The notes: a model not told the origin generated them from the sequence alone. Shown: positions 37,201-50,100, counted from the first letter of the stretch. The stretch is DNA of 64,000 bases from Mesocentrotus franciscanus (GCA_037976565.1 CP137675.1:18056813-18120812); one strand, 5' to 3'. A program made the numbers and translations.

Positions 37201-40200
37201 ACGTTAAAAACCCTTGATTTCCCCCGAACAAGAATGTTACGACCCGGTCCGCTGGCTACCTACAGATTTCAGCGATCAAGAGGCAACACACGTTAATCAA
37301 TGGAGAAAAATGGAGTTCCCAAAATCAGACGGAGGTACCGATTGGTTTTATCTTTTGACAGGGTTTTTTTTCATCCAATGAGAATAATTTATATATCAAA
37401 ATGTTCAGAATGAACTGAATGACATGAATCTTTTTCCATTGGTAAAAAATAGCCCTCTCCTGGCAAGAAACCGCCAGATATAGCCAGGAGCGTTCAGTCA
37501 AAAAGTTTGATACCACAGAAATTTTGACCAAATTGATGAAAAATAATCAATAAATGATGGTGCTATAGAACAACAAAATATCGTGATTTTTACATCACCA
37601 TAAAGAAGAAAAGTCAAATTTTCTAATGCTTTTTCCGATGGTGAACTAGGCCGATCGGATCAAAAGATGTAGTTGAAAAGGGGGGATTTTGGCATATTTT
37701 TAAAGCTTTTCACGTCGGTGCTCGGTGTGTTTGAAGAGGTTGATGCTTAAGTGTATGGGTAAAATCCATTTGATGGTGGCTAATCATCATATGTATTTGT
37801 CCTTTGGCTTTGAATTACAATATTGTTCAACATAGACTACTGACTAGTAGTAGTACTGGCTAGACTCTAAGTCAGAAACATTGCTTGTAAACTTATTCAA
37901 AATACTGTTTGAAACCAACTGTCCAGATAACCAACCTGCATTCATTTTTAAATAGTTCAGCAGTAGACCAGAAATCAAGCTTCGTAGGTAATTCCAACTA
38001 ACATTAGAAGAAAGATGCAGAGACTTAACTTTTAAGCTACAGTTTCAGGTTAATGTACAATCAAGAAAAGGATCTTTAAAAATTCAGTTGCTTTCTCTGC
38101 CTCTGCTCTGTGCTCATTTGCTACACATGCAATTTTGTACCAAAAAAATGGGTCCAAGTGACGGAAAGATTGCTTTGCTGAACACAATGGCTTTGCAAAA
38201 TTACCCATTTCCAGTCTTGATGAGCTCCATGACAACCCTTTTAACACCAGTAGGCCTATAGATTAATCTCATATGTAGCACAGGGGGATTGTTTGTGTGG
38301 CATATAAAGAGTAAAAATCCCCAAATTTATAGTTTCTTTGACAAGAGTTGTTAGATATTTTTTGTGATGAGCATGGAGCCAAAGAATTCAACAAGAAATC
38401 TGTTTGCCCTGCATGTAAGTATGCTGTTACAATTCATCTTATAAAATAGACTTCCAACATGTATTGCTCGTATTCTGCTATCGACTCAACGCTAGCTTTA
38501 AGATTCGTCTGCAGTCAAATGTAACAGAAAATTGGACCAAGGTCTAAGTTTCCTCTTGATAAAAGTGATTTGAACCCAGCTTTCGATTTAATTGAATTAA
38601 CTAGTGAAATACAGATTGGCCTTTGAGTACACCTACATGCCACATGTATGGTAAGCACTGTTGGTGTTGGTTTTAATAAGTTGTTTCCATTAAAAAAAAA
38701 CAAATTAAAAAAAAACAATACAGAATTATGTAGCAAGTGCGTAACTGTTGGTAGCTGGATTGTTCTTAAACACCCATTTACAACAATGCCCACTTTTGTT
38801 TGTTTGTCATATTAACTTTTGATTCTGAGAGTCTTGAAAAATATACTACGGTAAATGCATTTGCAGAAACAGCAATTTTTTTCTGCACAGACTGTCCATT
38901 TCCTTGCGTTATCACTTGCCATTTGATGTCAGGGTATTTTTAGAGGAATTTAAAGGGAACCAAAACCTTCATCCTACATGTAAGTTACCGTTATTGTAAA
39001 TTTTGAACGATTTGAATAAGATTAGTGAAAAATTGAACAAAATCAGGCAAGGTATAAGGAAGTTAAAGCTAAAGAAATAACTTGTCACCAAAGGGCGATA
39101 TTTAATTTGATGGCATCATTTGTGGACAACTCTCCATGCCTTCTGATCATGAAATTTCACAATTCTTTCATTTTCTTCGTATTCATTTGTGTTCAATATC
39201 CGACTTCATAAAATGATCATTCTGCATTCTATATCTTGCTTTCAGGGGAGTAGATTATCGCAATCACACGAAAGAAGGAAAATCATGAAATTCCATGATC
39301 AGAAGGCATGGGGAGTTGTCCACAAATGATGCCATCAAACTAAATATCGCCCTCTGGTGACAAGTTATTTGTTTAGCTTTAACTTCCTGATACCTTGCCT
39401 GATTTTGTTCAATTTTTCACTAATCTTATTCAAATCGTTTAAACTTTACAATAAAGGTAACTTAGAATGAAGGTTTTGATTCCCTTTAAGCATTCAAATC
39501 TGTAAATTGCCAAGATAAGTAATTCTGTTTTTTTAAGCAAATTGGCAACGTTTCAACACAGTTTTTGTCAGTGTACATTCTTTTCAGATGAAGGATTTTT
39601 CGTAAGAAAAACATGGCAAAGAATAATCTGATTGTTGCCAAATTGAAGAAAAGCGGCTGATTTATTTAGTTCTGAACAATTTCTGCTATGACTGTGGTCT
39701 ATTTCAGGTGATACCAACCTTCCCAGCAAGTTTGATGTAATAAGGATTGATCTGTCTCCCAGTGAACAGTATAAATCTATGGTGCTGGCTGGACAAAGGC
39801 CTGAAATCATATTAGAGGCTTGCTCAAGGGCACTCACATTTTGGACCTACCAGGTAATTAACACTATACCTTATAAACAATTATTGAACAGATATTAACC
39901 CATTGACTCTTGGAACCGGGTGTATTAAGCTTATGTGAATTAAACAATTCAGTAGTCAACGGGTGAATCAAATAAATGGACTCATAATTTGAGAATTTCC
40001 TGAGCGTTGTGATGTTTCATCAGGGATGATAGATTTATATACCTATTTCATTAGACTAGACGTCATAATGGTGATCAAATCAAATATATTTTGAAGGAAA
40101 TTTAATCTACTGAAGATATGAATGTAGAAATGAGCAAAGCTAATTCTGTCCTTTTCATCGATTTAATTTAGCCTTAGAAATGTGCTACCACCATCCCAAT

Positions 40201-43200
40201 TAAATATGAGAAATGTGATTATTGATATATATATATATATATTATAGATATGTAAATCCTTTAAAAAATCTGTTGGATGTGAATGAGAAGTTGTGTAAAT
40301 TGCATTAAATGTTTGTTAACGTTGAGGTACATGTACATGGTAATTTGATCATACAGGATGTGTGAAAGAGTACGGTTTATCAGCTTGTATTCAATAATGA
40401 ATAACTGATGTAAAATCATACTCAAATATTTTTAGCTCACTGCTGTTTTATGCAATTAGCACACATTAGTTGAACATACATTCTTTAGATTGTAATCTCA
40501 ATATGAGATGATCCAATTATTGTCATGAATATTTCCACAACAAAGAAGATAATAACTGAATAATTGCAACTCAAATGAAGAAGAAACAAAAATTATTGAA
40601 AATATCCATTACAGCTTTTGACCATGAGATAAAGGTCTGACTCAGTTCATATCTACTGTAGATATGGAAGTAGAAGTCAGTTAATCGCGAAAGGAATGCA
40701 AAACATATATTGGTTTGGTAATTTATTTTTGAAACCATGAAATATGATTTGATAAGGAATAAACATGTTCATGACTTGACATTCAGCAAAAATGTTTAAA
40801 AAATGAAAAAAATAAGGAAGTGACTGCTTTATGAATATTGACATTCACCTGCATATATATTGCACATATGTCTTGTTGAAATTCGGTAGTCACAGGTTAA
40901 ATGTGATGTATTAAAGTTGTTGTCATTATCTGATGTAATTTTTTCTTCTTTTAAGTAGGGCAGCCACGTTGAAGCTTAAAATAAGAATAATGAAAAAAAA
41001 ATCTTCTTTTTTTTCTCCTTTTTTCCCCCTTTTTTTTAGATAGATCAGGAGAGAATGTATCAGGACTATGTGGCAAAGAAAGCAAAGGAGAGGAATACAC
41101 AAATGGAACAGTACTGTGAACAACTACTCAACAGAACACAGACTGAAGTCACTAGTATCCTTCACATATTAAGCAAATAATTATCGTTGGTGATGGTGAT
41201 GGGACAAACTATCACTTCCGAGGCGATCTAGATGTAGCTATATTTCCGAAGCGAAGCTGAGGAAAGATAGTGTATACATTCAGATCACAGAGGAAGTGAT
41301 AGTTTGTCATCGCCTGAAACCAAAAGGTGATTATTTGCTTTATATTCCACATCAGAAACATTTCACTTCTTCCGTCCTTTTAGAGCAACAAGTCATCAAT
41401 TGACAGCTAGCAAATGGTGTACAGTGCATGCAGTATAATGGTGGTGTGACCAATGACAATGACAGTGACAATGACCATAGTTCGCGCGTGACCAAAGTTC
41501 GCATACTAACACTAAAAGCGCTTGAAGAGGAGAGCAATACGCAACGTATACAATTAAAGTGCGTTGCACTCGGTAGATAGTCTACCGAGTGCAACGCACT
41601 TTCACTGAAGATAGTAGTACTATCTACACAGTGTAACGAACTTTTCTTCTCCCATCAATGATGGGCGAACGATCTTTCATCATGTGATTTACTTTTGACC
41701 AATCGTAGAGCAAGATTCTTAGTATGTGGAATATAAATACAGTTAACAACTAAATTATTCATACCCCTAGGGAAAGTGATTTTTTTAAATATTTTTTTTG
41801 TAACTCGAGAATGAAAGGTGGACTGGTTGAATTAGGGCCTTTGTTGAATACTTTTAGATGTAAGCTTTAAATATGTCACATTCTCAAGAAACATAAATTG
41901 GGAGCCATTCAATTTTCTCATACATAAAGATTACAAAACCTGGTAAGGGTATGAATAATTCAGTTGTAAACTGTATATGCTGTGTGTTTGCAAAATAATG
42001 AAATAGATTTTATTCATCATAGGAAAAAAATGATAGGATTACAGCAGATATCTTTCCTTTATTACAATGAATCAGGTCAATAATGATATAAATTTGTATA
42101 TCCTACTGACTTTCTGAGTTATGAAACTGCTCATACATTGTACTTTATCAAATTATTTTATTCCCATAATCTAATTTAATTTTTATTGGAGTAAATAAAC
42201 TCCCACAAATTATAATGATGTTGTTATGTTTTCCTTCATTGACATTATGTCAGGTTTGAAGTCCCAAATTTCAGGTAAGTACATGATCTCTTTTGAATAG
42301 AAATTAATAGCCTTACTTATTTCTTTAAAACATTGAATTAAATATATTCCTAATCAACAGTTGCTTTTCTTTGACATTGGCATCGGCAAGTTAGTATACA
42401 TAATAGTGTGATTTTACCAATTTTCATTTCATTTAGCTCGCACAAAATGGCCTGTTTTTATAGTTGATGTTAATTTGCTGTGAAAATTTTGAAGTTATTC
42501 TCAGAGATATTTTCATGGTCAACATTTAGTTTGCTTGATTTGAATGTTTTATAGTAATTTGATAAATACACAGCGTTGCGGAGAGACGTTGAAACAACAA
42601 AGAAACGATACAACGATGTTTATGAGAAACTTGTGGAGAGAAATCGGCAACACCAGAAGCTCCAGGTAGGGATTAAATATTGCATTCATGAATGAGTCAA
42701 AAGTAACATAACTGAGTCAAACCATTCATTCGTTAAAGCAAATCTTCTTTGAAGTAATCATGCTAATGCAATTTCAGTACTAAAATTAATTACCAAGAGC
42801 TGATTTAGCTATTTATGTTTCATGAAGATTTTCAATTTACAATATTCTGCAGAATCTATAGTGGTGTGCTCTGCACAATCTAACACAGATTTGTGAATTT
42901 CATACTGGTTAGAAAAATATTCAAGGGGTACTTTAAACTTCATTAGAGTGCTTTGATATATTTTAAATAGATTTACAAATTGCTAACCAATAAATCAAGA
43001 ACATATAAAGAATATATTTATCAAGAGACCTAAGGCATTAGGGGTATAATACTCAAGTTATAAAATAATTTGACAGATAAAACTGTTTGTGTAGTTAATT
43101 CAATGTATCACTATACAATTTCATGAAAAAGGAATGTTCACATTAGACTTTCATTTCTTGACCTTCCATTTCAATATGTACAATGTTTTGTCAGTGTGAA

Positions 43201-46200
43201 TTTCCATATCACCAATGAAGACAATAAAAATGAATAGACTGGTTTACTATAACATATTCAAATTTATGGATGTTTCTTTCCTGGGGACCTATATATAGTG
43301 ACAAGCTATTCCATTAAAGTACAAGTCCACTCCACTGAAAAGTTGAGCTGATTAGATACACAAAAATCTAAAAAGCCCAAATATAACTTGGTTTTGGAAA
43401 ATGGTGCTCAGATTTATTTTTAATAATTTTTTTTAATGAGCAAAAAACAAGTTAGTGATCAAGTCGGTTGTGACGTAGGGTCCTCACAACACAGATTCGT
43501 AATGTACCAAATTTAATGCATACGTCTTTGTGAAGTGCCTCGATACAAACTATTTCATTCACCTGATAAGAATAATGAAACACTATTATTCTTATCAGGT
43601 GAATGAAATAGGTTGTATAGAGGCACTTCACAAAGACGTATGCATTAAATTTGGTTACATTACGAAAATAGCCTATTGTCAGAATGTATACCGCTGGCAC
43701 TTTCGTTGTGAGGAGCATACGTCACATCCGTACAGCAATATAAATGTTTTGCTCGAAATACCCGAAACAAAAATCGCTCTTAAAAATCACCTGATTGAAG
43801 TACGCCCGTGATATTTGGCAGTTTTAACCTTTGATTTATTTACAACATGTTATAATTTTTGAAAATCGGAGTGGACTTTGGCTTTAATGAATGAACTGCA
43901 ATACTTGGAATCCAGTCTGCATACATTACTTGTTGCTATGTTGGCCAAGCCTCAGCATGCTTTCAGGTTGTCAAAAACAACCTTTGTTTAAAAAGTATGC
44001 ATACAATTTGAATATGTTAGTAAACTAGTTTATTGACTATTGTGATCTAAAAGTATTACACTTTCTCTATATATCATATCTTTACCCACAGCTGATGTAT
44101 GATTCCCTTAGGAGGTAAGCAAATATCATATTGAAGAAAAAACAGATTCAGTTTATCAGGTTTAGTGATTGTATATATGTATTTATGTTGCAAGAATGTA
44201 GCCTACAAGCGAGATAAAATCTTGCATCATAGTGCAATCCATGTGAAGATATGGTCAACTGAACTGACCATAGATCTCCAATCCTGGACTAATTTAATGG
44301 ATCAATTTACCATTAAGATCTTTTCTAAAACTATTTTATCATATAATGAAATGTTCTTGAGAATACTAATTCAGATTTTGATAGCCAATACGGACTACTC
44401 AGAAAAAATTTAATTATTAATATTTCAGATGAGTTTTATTGTCCAGTTGGATAGCAGATTATGTGATTGGATTCAGAGGTCAACATTTAACAGATTTAAG
44501 GGGCTTATAACCCTATAAAATTCAGAAGAAGCACATTTGGAATAATAAATCTGATGAAAAAAGTATGTGTTGTAATATGATAGGACACTCTCCTGATGAT
44601 ATTTCAAGTAAACCCCTTACATGAATGTTATTGCGTTGCCCTGGTTATTATCTTTGATTTGATAGGAAATCTATAACAGTGACCAACATGGAAGATGGAA
44701 GTGGATCTGTAGGACCAGGTGGATCAGGCGGTGGGGGTGACTTTGAGATGCCTATCTCATTTGTGGAAAGTAAGCATTTAACCCTTAATCGATGGGAACC
44801 AGCATAGTCCTGTACGTAGCCTCTGGGAATGACTGAATTCAGTAGTTAATGGGTTTAATAAGAAAAGATTGATTGTTATTGATGACACAAGAGGGGGTAA
44901 ATCCTGGATGTGCATTTGTGCAATAAGTTGAAAAAGTAGAGTGGTTGCATACTTGTGTTGTATCCAAATTTCTCATGCAACCAGGCAGGTAATGGATATT
45001 CCATATAGAACTAAACTGGTATAGCACTATCTTTAGGATAAACAATTAGTCATGTTGTGTGACCTGAGATCTCAATGTTGAACATAATTTAGTCCTGAAG
45101 CCTCTTATCACTTTTAATTTTCTAAATAACCTTAAACTGATTCACTTTAAAGGTACTATGTCCCATTTGCAGGCCCCCCAAAATGAAAAGGTTAAATTCC
45201 AACGGCATTTGAAAGACAATACTAATTTAGAAGAAAATTAGAACTTCCCTAAAAAAAGGGGGCTTGAAAATGTCTTTAAGTGGGAAAATAACGACTATTA
45301 GTTGTCGAATCGACTTAGGAGCTATAGAGCCAGTAAGTAATAGTCTGATTTTTCAGACCATTGTACCGAATGGTCGTATGTTTTATGCTGCGCAAAGATT
45401 CAATCAGTTTAATTTTGGCCATTACAAGAAGTGGGTTATTGATGTAGACAAATGCTCATGTACCCTTTACAGCTCATTTTATGTATGTTATTACCAAAGA
45501 TGAATAAAAGCCAGTCAGTCACTCAATAGTGTCTGACAGTGAAGTCTAGCAAGTAAACGGCTTTCTTTGCATAATTTGAATATTAGGACACTGCTAACGT
45601 TTAAATTTCACAGATAGGACATACATGACATATTCATAATTCCTGCAAAGTTCTACAGAATTTTGATGTTGGCTGCAAAAGGGACGTAGTATCTTTAATC
45701 AGTAGGGTATGAAAGAAATTCAAATAATCTTTCATTATATTGCTGCTTCTGCTATCTCTGATATAGTTCTGTAGATTTTTTTTTAATATCACTCCATGAT
45801 TTTCAGATTTAACTCTTCTTTTCAAAATGATTATATGAGTATGTCCGAAAGAATCATAGAAAGTTGCATTGAAAAGATAAAAAGAATAAAGTATTATCCC
45901 AGTCCTAAAGAGGGAGTTTAATGAAATACTTTGAAATGTGTATTCACCGAATACCTGATATTCAAGTTCAAATTATAAAAATAAAAATAAAATATTTTCA
46001 GGGCACCGTTGCATAAAACTTTCCATTGATGGTAACTTTGCCATCAGTGGCAACTACCATGGTAACAGGGCTCAACAGCCAATCAAAATCAAGGTTTCCA
46101 TGGTAGTTACCATTGATAACAAAGTTACCATCAATGGTAAGTTTTATGCAACAGGGCCCTGGTCTATAGGATAGTTTGAAATCACTATATGAGATACAAA

Positions 46201-48135
46201 ATATTTTCAGATGTTTTGTTTACATTACCAACTTTCATTAACAAAGTAATATCAACCTTACCAATACTTCTTTTGCTACAGGTCACAAGAGAACATTTTC
46301 AACAGAAGAGAAGAGAATGAAATCAACACCAGCTGAACGTAAGACTGAAATATACTATCCTCCTAGACTTGTAACATACTTTGATTTTAAAGGGGAAGTC
46401 CACCCTGATATTGAGTTAGTTTTAATAGAAGCAGAAAATTCAGAGGAACTGCACGGTCAATGAAATTTTGAGCAAAATCCGATCAAAAGTAAGGAAGTTG
46501 TGAATTTTTGAACTTGCGAATAACCAAACACGAATTGGCAACTCAGTGAAGTATCTTGCGAGGTACCCTCCCATTTGCTGTGTACTAAAAATAAATCAGA
46601 AATTCTATTTCCTTAAAGAAAATTTTCAATCATAAATGCATCTTAAATATAATGATTGCAAACACATGTATGTTTACATACAACCCCTGTATGAAACAAT
46701 CTATTCTGCCATAAATAACTAAAAAAATGAAAGTTTGACGAAATTTTCTGTACAGAGCAAATTGGAGAGGACCTTGCAAGATACATCACAGAGTTGCCAA
46801 TTGGAGTTTGATTGATCACAACTTCAAAATTTCAACGTGATAGCTATCTTATTTTGAATCGCATTGTGCTTAAACTTTCACTGATCTGTAGCTCTCATTT
46901 CTCTTCTTCTATCAAAACCATCTTTAATAATATCAGGGTGGACTTCCCCTTTAATGTATTACTCTCAAGGGTTACTACTTTTTACCTTTCCTGTAACATT
47001 AAACTGGATGCTATGAGAAGGCTTACTGGACTAGGCGACCAAAACTGCTAAATGTGCAAGCAAATGGAAGTGGCTTTTGATTTCAAACAATTAAAGAATA
47101 TCTTAAATTTAAAAGTAATGATCAATAAACAAATGACTGAATCTTTACTGATCATTTAGTCATGAAACACCCACAATTTGTAAGTAAAATATGTGATAAA
47201 TTTTTGTTGTAGCATCGTAAAAATATGCCACGTGATATTGAGGAAAAAAAATAATTTCATCAATAAATTTCTGAAGTGAGTTTAATATAAAAATATGTAG
47301 TAATAGAATTTTTTTGTTTTTTTAAATAGTGAAAATTCGTTTTTTAGTTTTAGAGGAAAAACCTGCGAGCATGTAAAAAAACTCTTTTTATTCCTTTGCG
47401 AAGGTAATGAGCTGCTTCATCTACATTCATACATGGATTGCCTTTTTGTTTTTGTTTTTGTATTTTTTAAACAAGATCAGGGGAGCTTAACACAAACGCA
47501 ATTAAAGCCACTATTATATGAAACATACAACCGTGTAGCATGACGAGACTGTCTTTCTCGTGGCCCTACTCGGGGCCAATCGGGTATAATACGACTACGG
47601 ACGACGCGACCGCAGCATTCACGTGTGTATGTGCAACATACAGGAAACCGAAGCGTGAGGAAAACTTCGGTCTGTTTCGCGAACGCTAGCGGGCGCTGAC
47701 CATGTAGAGATTAAGTCGCTGACTACTGTTAATCAAGTCCATTCGTTTACATGCAGTTGTCCAAAAGAAGACGTAGATGGCGTTAACCAGTAACTGCCAT
47801 GCTACACTCCCTTTAACAATCAGGATTATAGAATGGCTTATAATTGCTTACAAACTCACTCTGCAGTGTTCAAATTTAATTAAAGATTAATTTTCGATTG
47901 CATCAGTAAATATGCAAGATTGATTCCTTTGCTTTGTGGGTGGATTATTCCCAAAACCCATGAAGAAACTCTTTATTATAATTTTTCTCATTATTTTTCA
48001 GGTGAATTTGTGCTGAATCCAACAAACACTCCTCAACATGGTCAGCTAGACGGTGATTCATTCTATAGCCGATTTAACTTTGAACTTGGTACTCCTAATG
48101 AAATCTCTCGAAGGTTGGGACAACGAAAAATGTAA
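34245..48135 (+). CDS. CCNB1IP1: CCNB1IP1 / HEI10 meiotic crossover E3 ligase (RING, coiled coil)
   Basis: RING-family ligase of the HEI10/Zip3 group, which marks and stabilises crossover sites on the synaptonemal complex; in human cells it also binds cyclin B1. Preferred exons: 34245-34320, 38355-38414, 39708-39853, 41040-41154, 42254-42274, 42574-42665, 44092-44114, 44666-44769, 48002-48135 (TAA). All phases join and give 256 aa (human 277). Residues 1-46 form a compact RING: Cys6, Cys11, Cys24, His26, Cys29, His32, Cys43, Cys46 (MICNYRKCR, HIFCDEHG, CPAC). The block LSPSEQYKSMVLAGQRPEII then LTFWTYQ is diagnostic. A coiled coil (IDQERMYQDY to VERNRQHQKLQ) and a Gly-rich linker follow, then a C-terminal tail ending NEISRRLGQRKM. 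Exons of 21 and 23 bp are microexons. Two introns use GTATCC donors. A possible extra exon at 46282-46339 is listed separately. Confidence 0.92.
34850..35170. repeat. CTAG/AGATCT-rich cryptic simple sequence
   Basis: Dense scatter of CTAG and TCTAGA / AGATCTAG words (GTCTAGTCTAGTCTCTAGAC near 34900, GATCTAGATCTAGTAG near 35138) without a fixed period. It lies in HEI10 intron 1. Confidence 0.65.
35567..35720 (-). mobile_element. tRNA-like SINE
   Basis: On the minus strand: GTGGCGTGGGCCTGTAATCC (possible A box), then GCAGGTTCGAAACTGAGTC with B-box-like GGTTCGAAACT, then a body ending ACACGTCTGTAAAAACCCAA. The body recurs at 3050-3125. In HEI10 intron 1. Confidence 0.65.
35798..36796. mobile_element. 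999-bp inverted-repeat element (CCAGGGGGGTGATTCACTAA ends)
   Basis: Exact 21-bp terminal inverted repeats at 35798-35818 and 36776-36796. Subterminal repeats ATCGCTCTTAGG / CTCTTAGGAACGATATCG and GGGATTGA motifs occur several times at both ends. No transposase frame. No clear target duplication. In HEI10 intron 1. Confidence 0.8.
38951..39488. mobile_element. Foldback MITE (TAAAGGGAACCAAAACCTTC)
   Basis: Long inverted repeat: TAAAGGGAACCAAAACCTTC on the left, GAAGGTTTTGATTCCCTTTA on the right. Much of the arms pair (CATCATTTGTGGACAACTCT against AGTTGTCCACAAATGATG). Outer TA fits a TA duplication. Lies in HEI10 intron 2. Confidence 0.85.
41556..41602. repeat. Perfect 22-bp hairpin
   Basis: AAAGTGCGTTGCACTCGGTA then GA, a three-base loop TAG, and the exact reverse complement. 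In the HEI10 intron after the exon at 41040. Confidence 0.85.
41738..41975. mobile_element. Short MITE with TA duplication
   Basis: TACAGTTAACAACTAAATTA then TTCATACCC on the left; GGGTATGAATAATTCAGTTG then TAAACTGTA on the right. About 240 bp, no coding capacity, in a HEI10 intron. Confidence 0.75.
43315..43886. mobile_element. Foldback MITE (AAGTCCACTCC ends) with inner palindrome
   Basis: TAAAGTACAAGTCCACTCC on the left and GGAGTGGACTTTGGCTTTA on the right. An inner palindrome at 43526-43644 pairs GTGAAGTGCCTCGATACAAA with its inverted copy around ATGAAACACTATTATTC. Related inner sequence is at 50160-50375. Confidence 0.75.
45148..45697. mobile_element. Foldback MITE (TAAAGGTACTATGTCCCATT ends)
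   Basis: TAAAGGTACTATGTCCCATT then TGCAG at the left; CTGCAAAAGGGACGTAGTAT then CTTTA at the right. The outer TA fits a target duplication. In the last large HEI10 intron interval. Confidence 0.75.
46003..46161. mobile_element. Foldback MITE (TTGCATAAAACTTACCATTG)
   Basis: GGGCACCGTTGCATAAAACTT on the left mirrors AAGTTTTATGCAACAGGGCCC on the right, with CCATTGATGGTAACTTTG arms around AACAGCCAATCAAAATCAAG. A truncated relative is at 56606-56726. Confidence 0.8.
46282..46339 (+). other. Possible alternative HEI10 exon with in-frame stop
   Basis: Good splice borders (TTTTGCTACAG before, GTAAGA after). Spliced after the exon ending 44769 it reads SHKRTFSTEEKRMKINTS and stops at TGA 46335-46337. 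Skipping it keeps the frame into 48002. It is an alternative short C-terminus, a poison exon, or a chance match. Confidence 0.4.
46388..46953. mobile_element. Foldback MITE, 'AAGGGGAAGTCCACCCTGAT' family, copy 2
   Basis: Ends TAAAGGGGAAGTCCACCCTG and CAGGGTGGACTTCCCCTTTA are identical to those of 1221-1817. The inner sequence has diverged. Confidence 0.85.
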
Positions 48136-49190
48136 TCCTGCCAGTTTGAAGGCCATAAAGTTCAGTTTTGTTTGTATATTAGAGTTCAAGATTAAATTTA
48201 TTTCACATCATTCGAGCTCTAGGCAATGGTGTTCTAAAGTTCATATTTTATCAATGTGTAGTTCAATGCACTTAATTAGTGAGTGAAGCATGCATCATTA
48301 CAAACTTCCAAAGCTACCAAATGCTGCCAAATATTAGAGTTCAAGATTAAAGTATTATACATCATTCGAACTTTAGGCAATGGTGTTCTAAAGTTCGTAT
48401 TTTATCAATGTGTAGTTCAATACACTTCGTGAGTGTAGCATGCATCATTACAAATTTCCAAAGCCACCAAGTGCCACTGATTTTTATAGTACATGTGTAT
48501 TTCATTGCAAAATTTGAGAATACAGAAGATTTTGTGCTAAGTACTGTTATATAATACTTATCATTAAGTAACTTATCAATCATATATACTGTAATATCTT
48601 CTCACTTTGAAAACTTAAACAGAACGCTTTATGCGTTTTGTGTATTTGAGAATTGGTGGATCGATCATCCCTCATCTAAAATTCTGATGTCTGCAATTAG
48701 AATACTCTAAATGTTCAGTAGAATGAGAAGCTCTGGATTACTGCATATACCTCTGTTTTAGTCTAGGGATATTTTCACATTTTATTTGTATCATGATCTG
48801 TACGTACATGTATAACAGATCTGTGTTCTTCATTTTGGGAGTGGATGGTGGGTATATATAGACAGATTCAAGATATGGACAGTGTACACATGTGTACCTT
48901 GGTTATAATTATACTGTGAAGATGTGACCAAATGTTCAAAACATAAAATACACCCAGTGATTTATTTATATTTTTGGCCTTTCAGGTAATTGTTCCTCTA
49001 CACTTTGATATCAGACACCATGGTATGCTCATCTTAAGTATATTTTGAAAGGTATTCTATATGGAAATTGATTCCAAAATGTAAATGTACTTATTCTTAA
49101 AAGATTTATGTGTTTGTATTGCTAGTCTACTAGATTTCCCATAAAACATACAATATATGATGGGAATAAACCTTTCTCTTTTAACTTTTA
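48136..49190 (+). other. Probable HEI10 3' UTR
   Basis: Non-coding sequence after the stop, with AATAAA at 49165-49170 as a plausible poly(A) signal. It includes a tandem duplication at 48176-48478. Confidence 0.45.
48176..48478 (+). repeat. Two-copy ~150-bp direct tandem duplication
   Basis: Unit starting ATATTAGAGTTCAAGATTAA at 48176 and again at 48331. Shared blocks include GGCAATGGTGTTCTAAAGTT, TATTTTATCAATGTGTAGTTC and GCATGCATCATTACAAA. Mild divergence between copies. Confidence 0.9.
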
Positions 49191-49692
49191 AGACATATGA
49201 TGAAGTGTCTTATTAAGAGATCAGTTTCCAAACATTTTTACATTCATGGATCATTCTTTGAGTGCCTTTTGCATTAGTCAGAATGCAGTTTATTATATTA
49301 GCCTTTGTATGGCAAAACTAGCATATGTTCCCCCCAAAAGAGGTTGGTGTATCTCTCAATTAATGATATATTTCTGAGTAGAATGCACATATATGTATAT
49401 ATTTTGGGGTTGATTCCCCTTTAACTGAACTACTGGAGTTTGCATTGCTTGTTTAACAACCTTTATCACATAGCCAGTTTTTTAATTTAATTTATGCGAT
49501 GTGAACTACAACATCTGCACGCTCTGAGGTAAATAGAGATAAAATATACTGATAAGTTTATATGTACGATACATGTATATTCTCATACCAGTAACCATCA
49601 TGTTACCTCAGCGTTATAAAATGCAAACATTACTATGCAAGCATGTACATAGATTTAATCTTAAGAACAAGTCCCTTCTAAACAGTAATACT

Positions 49693-50100
49693 ATTAAAGA
49701 TAAAGACCAGTTCTGGTCATGCGATTGCATTGTGAAAGAAACGTTGTGGAATCGATCAGAAAAGGTTGATCATCTAGCATATAAGTATTGGTGTGTACTG
49801 CAAGGTTCTGGAATCATCAAAATGATAAGAAATTTGGCCCAGTCTTGATAAAGTTTCATGCACTGTACACAAAAAGATGTATATGGGACTACGCGACCAC
49901 GTGCGCGATATCTATTTGGTCCCAATAGATATAATAATTTACCAAATATATCAATTAGTAGGCGGTTTCCTGACTTTCCCGGCAAAATTTGTATCATCAC
50001 GTATTAGTCAAAACATATTCTTTCACATGATTAGTAATGAGAGCTTCCATTTCATTTTTTTGAGAGAGGGGCATTTCCAAAACTTGTCTTTACCTTTAAA
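49693..50100 (+). mobile_element. MITE with TTAAAGATAAAGACCAG ends, copy A
   Basis: Starts ATTAAAGATAAAGACCAGTT and ends AACTTGTCTTTACCTTTAA. Contains CTACGCGACCACGTGCGCGA and GGTCCCAATAGATATAATAA. A near-copy in opposite orientation is at 52366-52661. Confidence 0.75.

Noticed and set aside
43452..43811. Overlapping 88- and 93-aa frames on opposite strands with similar peptide pieces
   Set aside because: The similarity comes from the palindrome inside the foldback element at 43315-43886.
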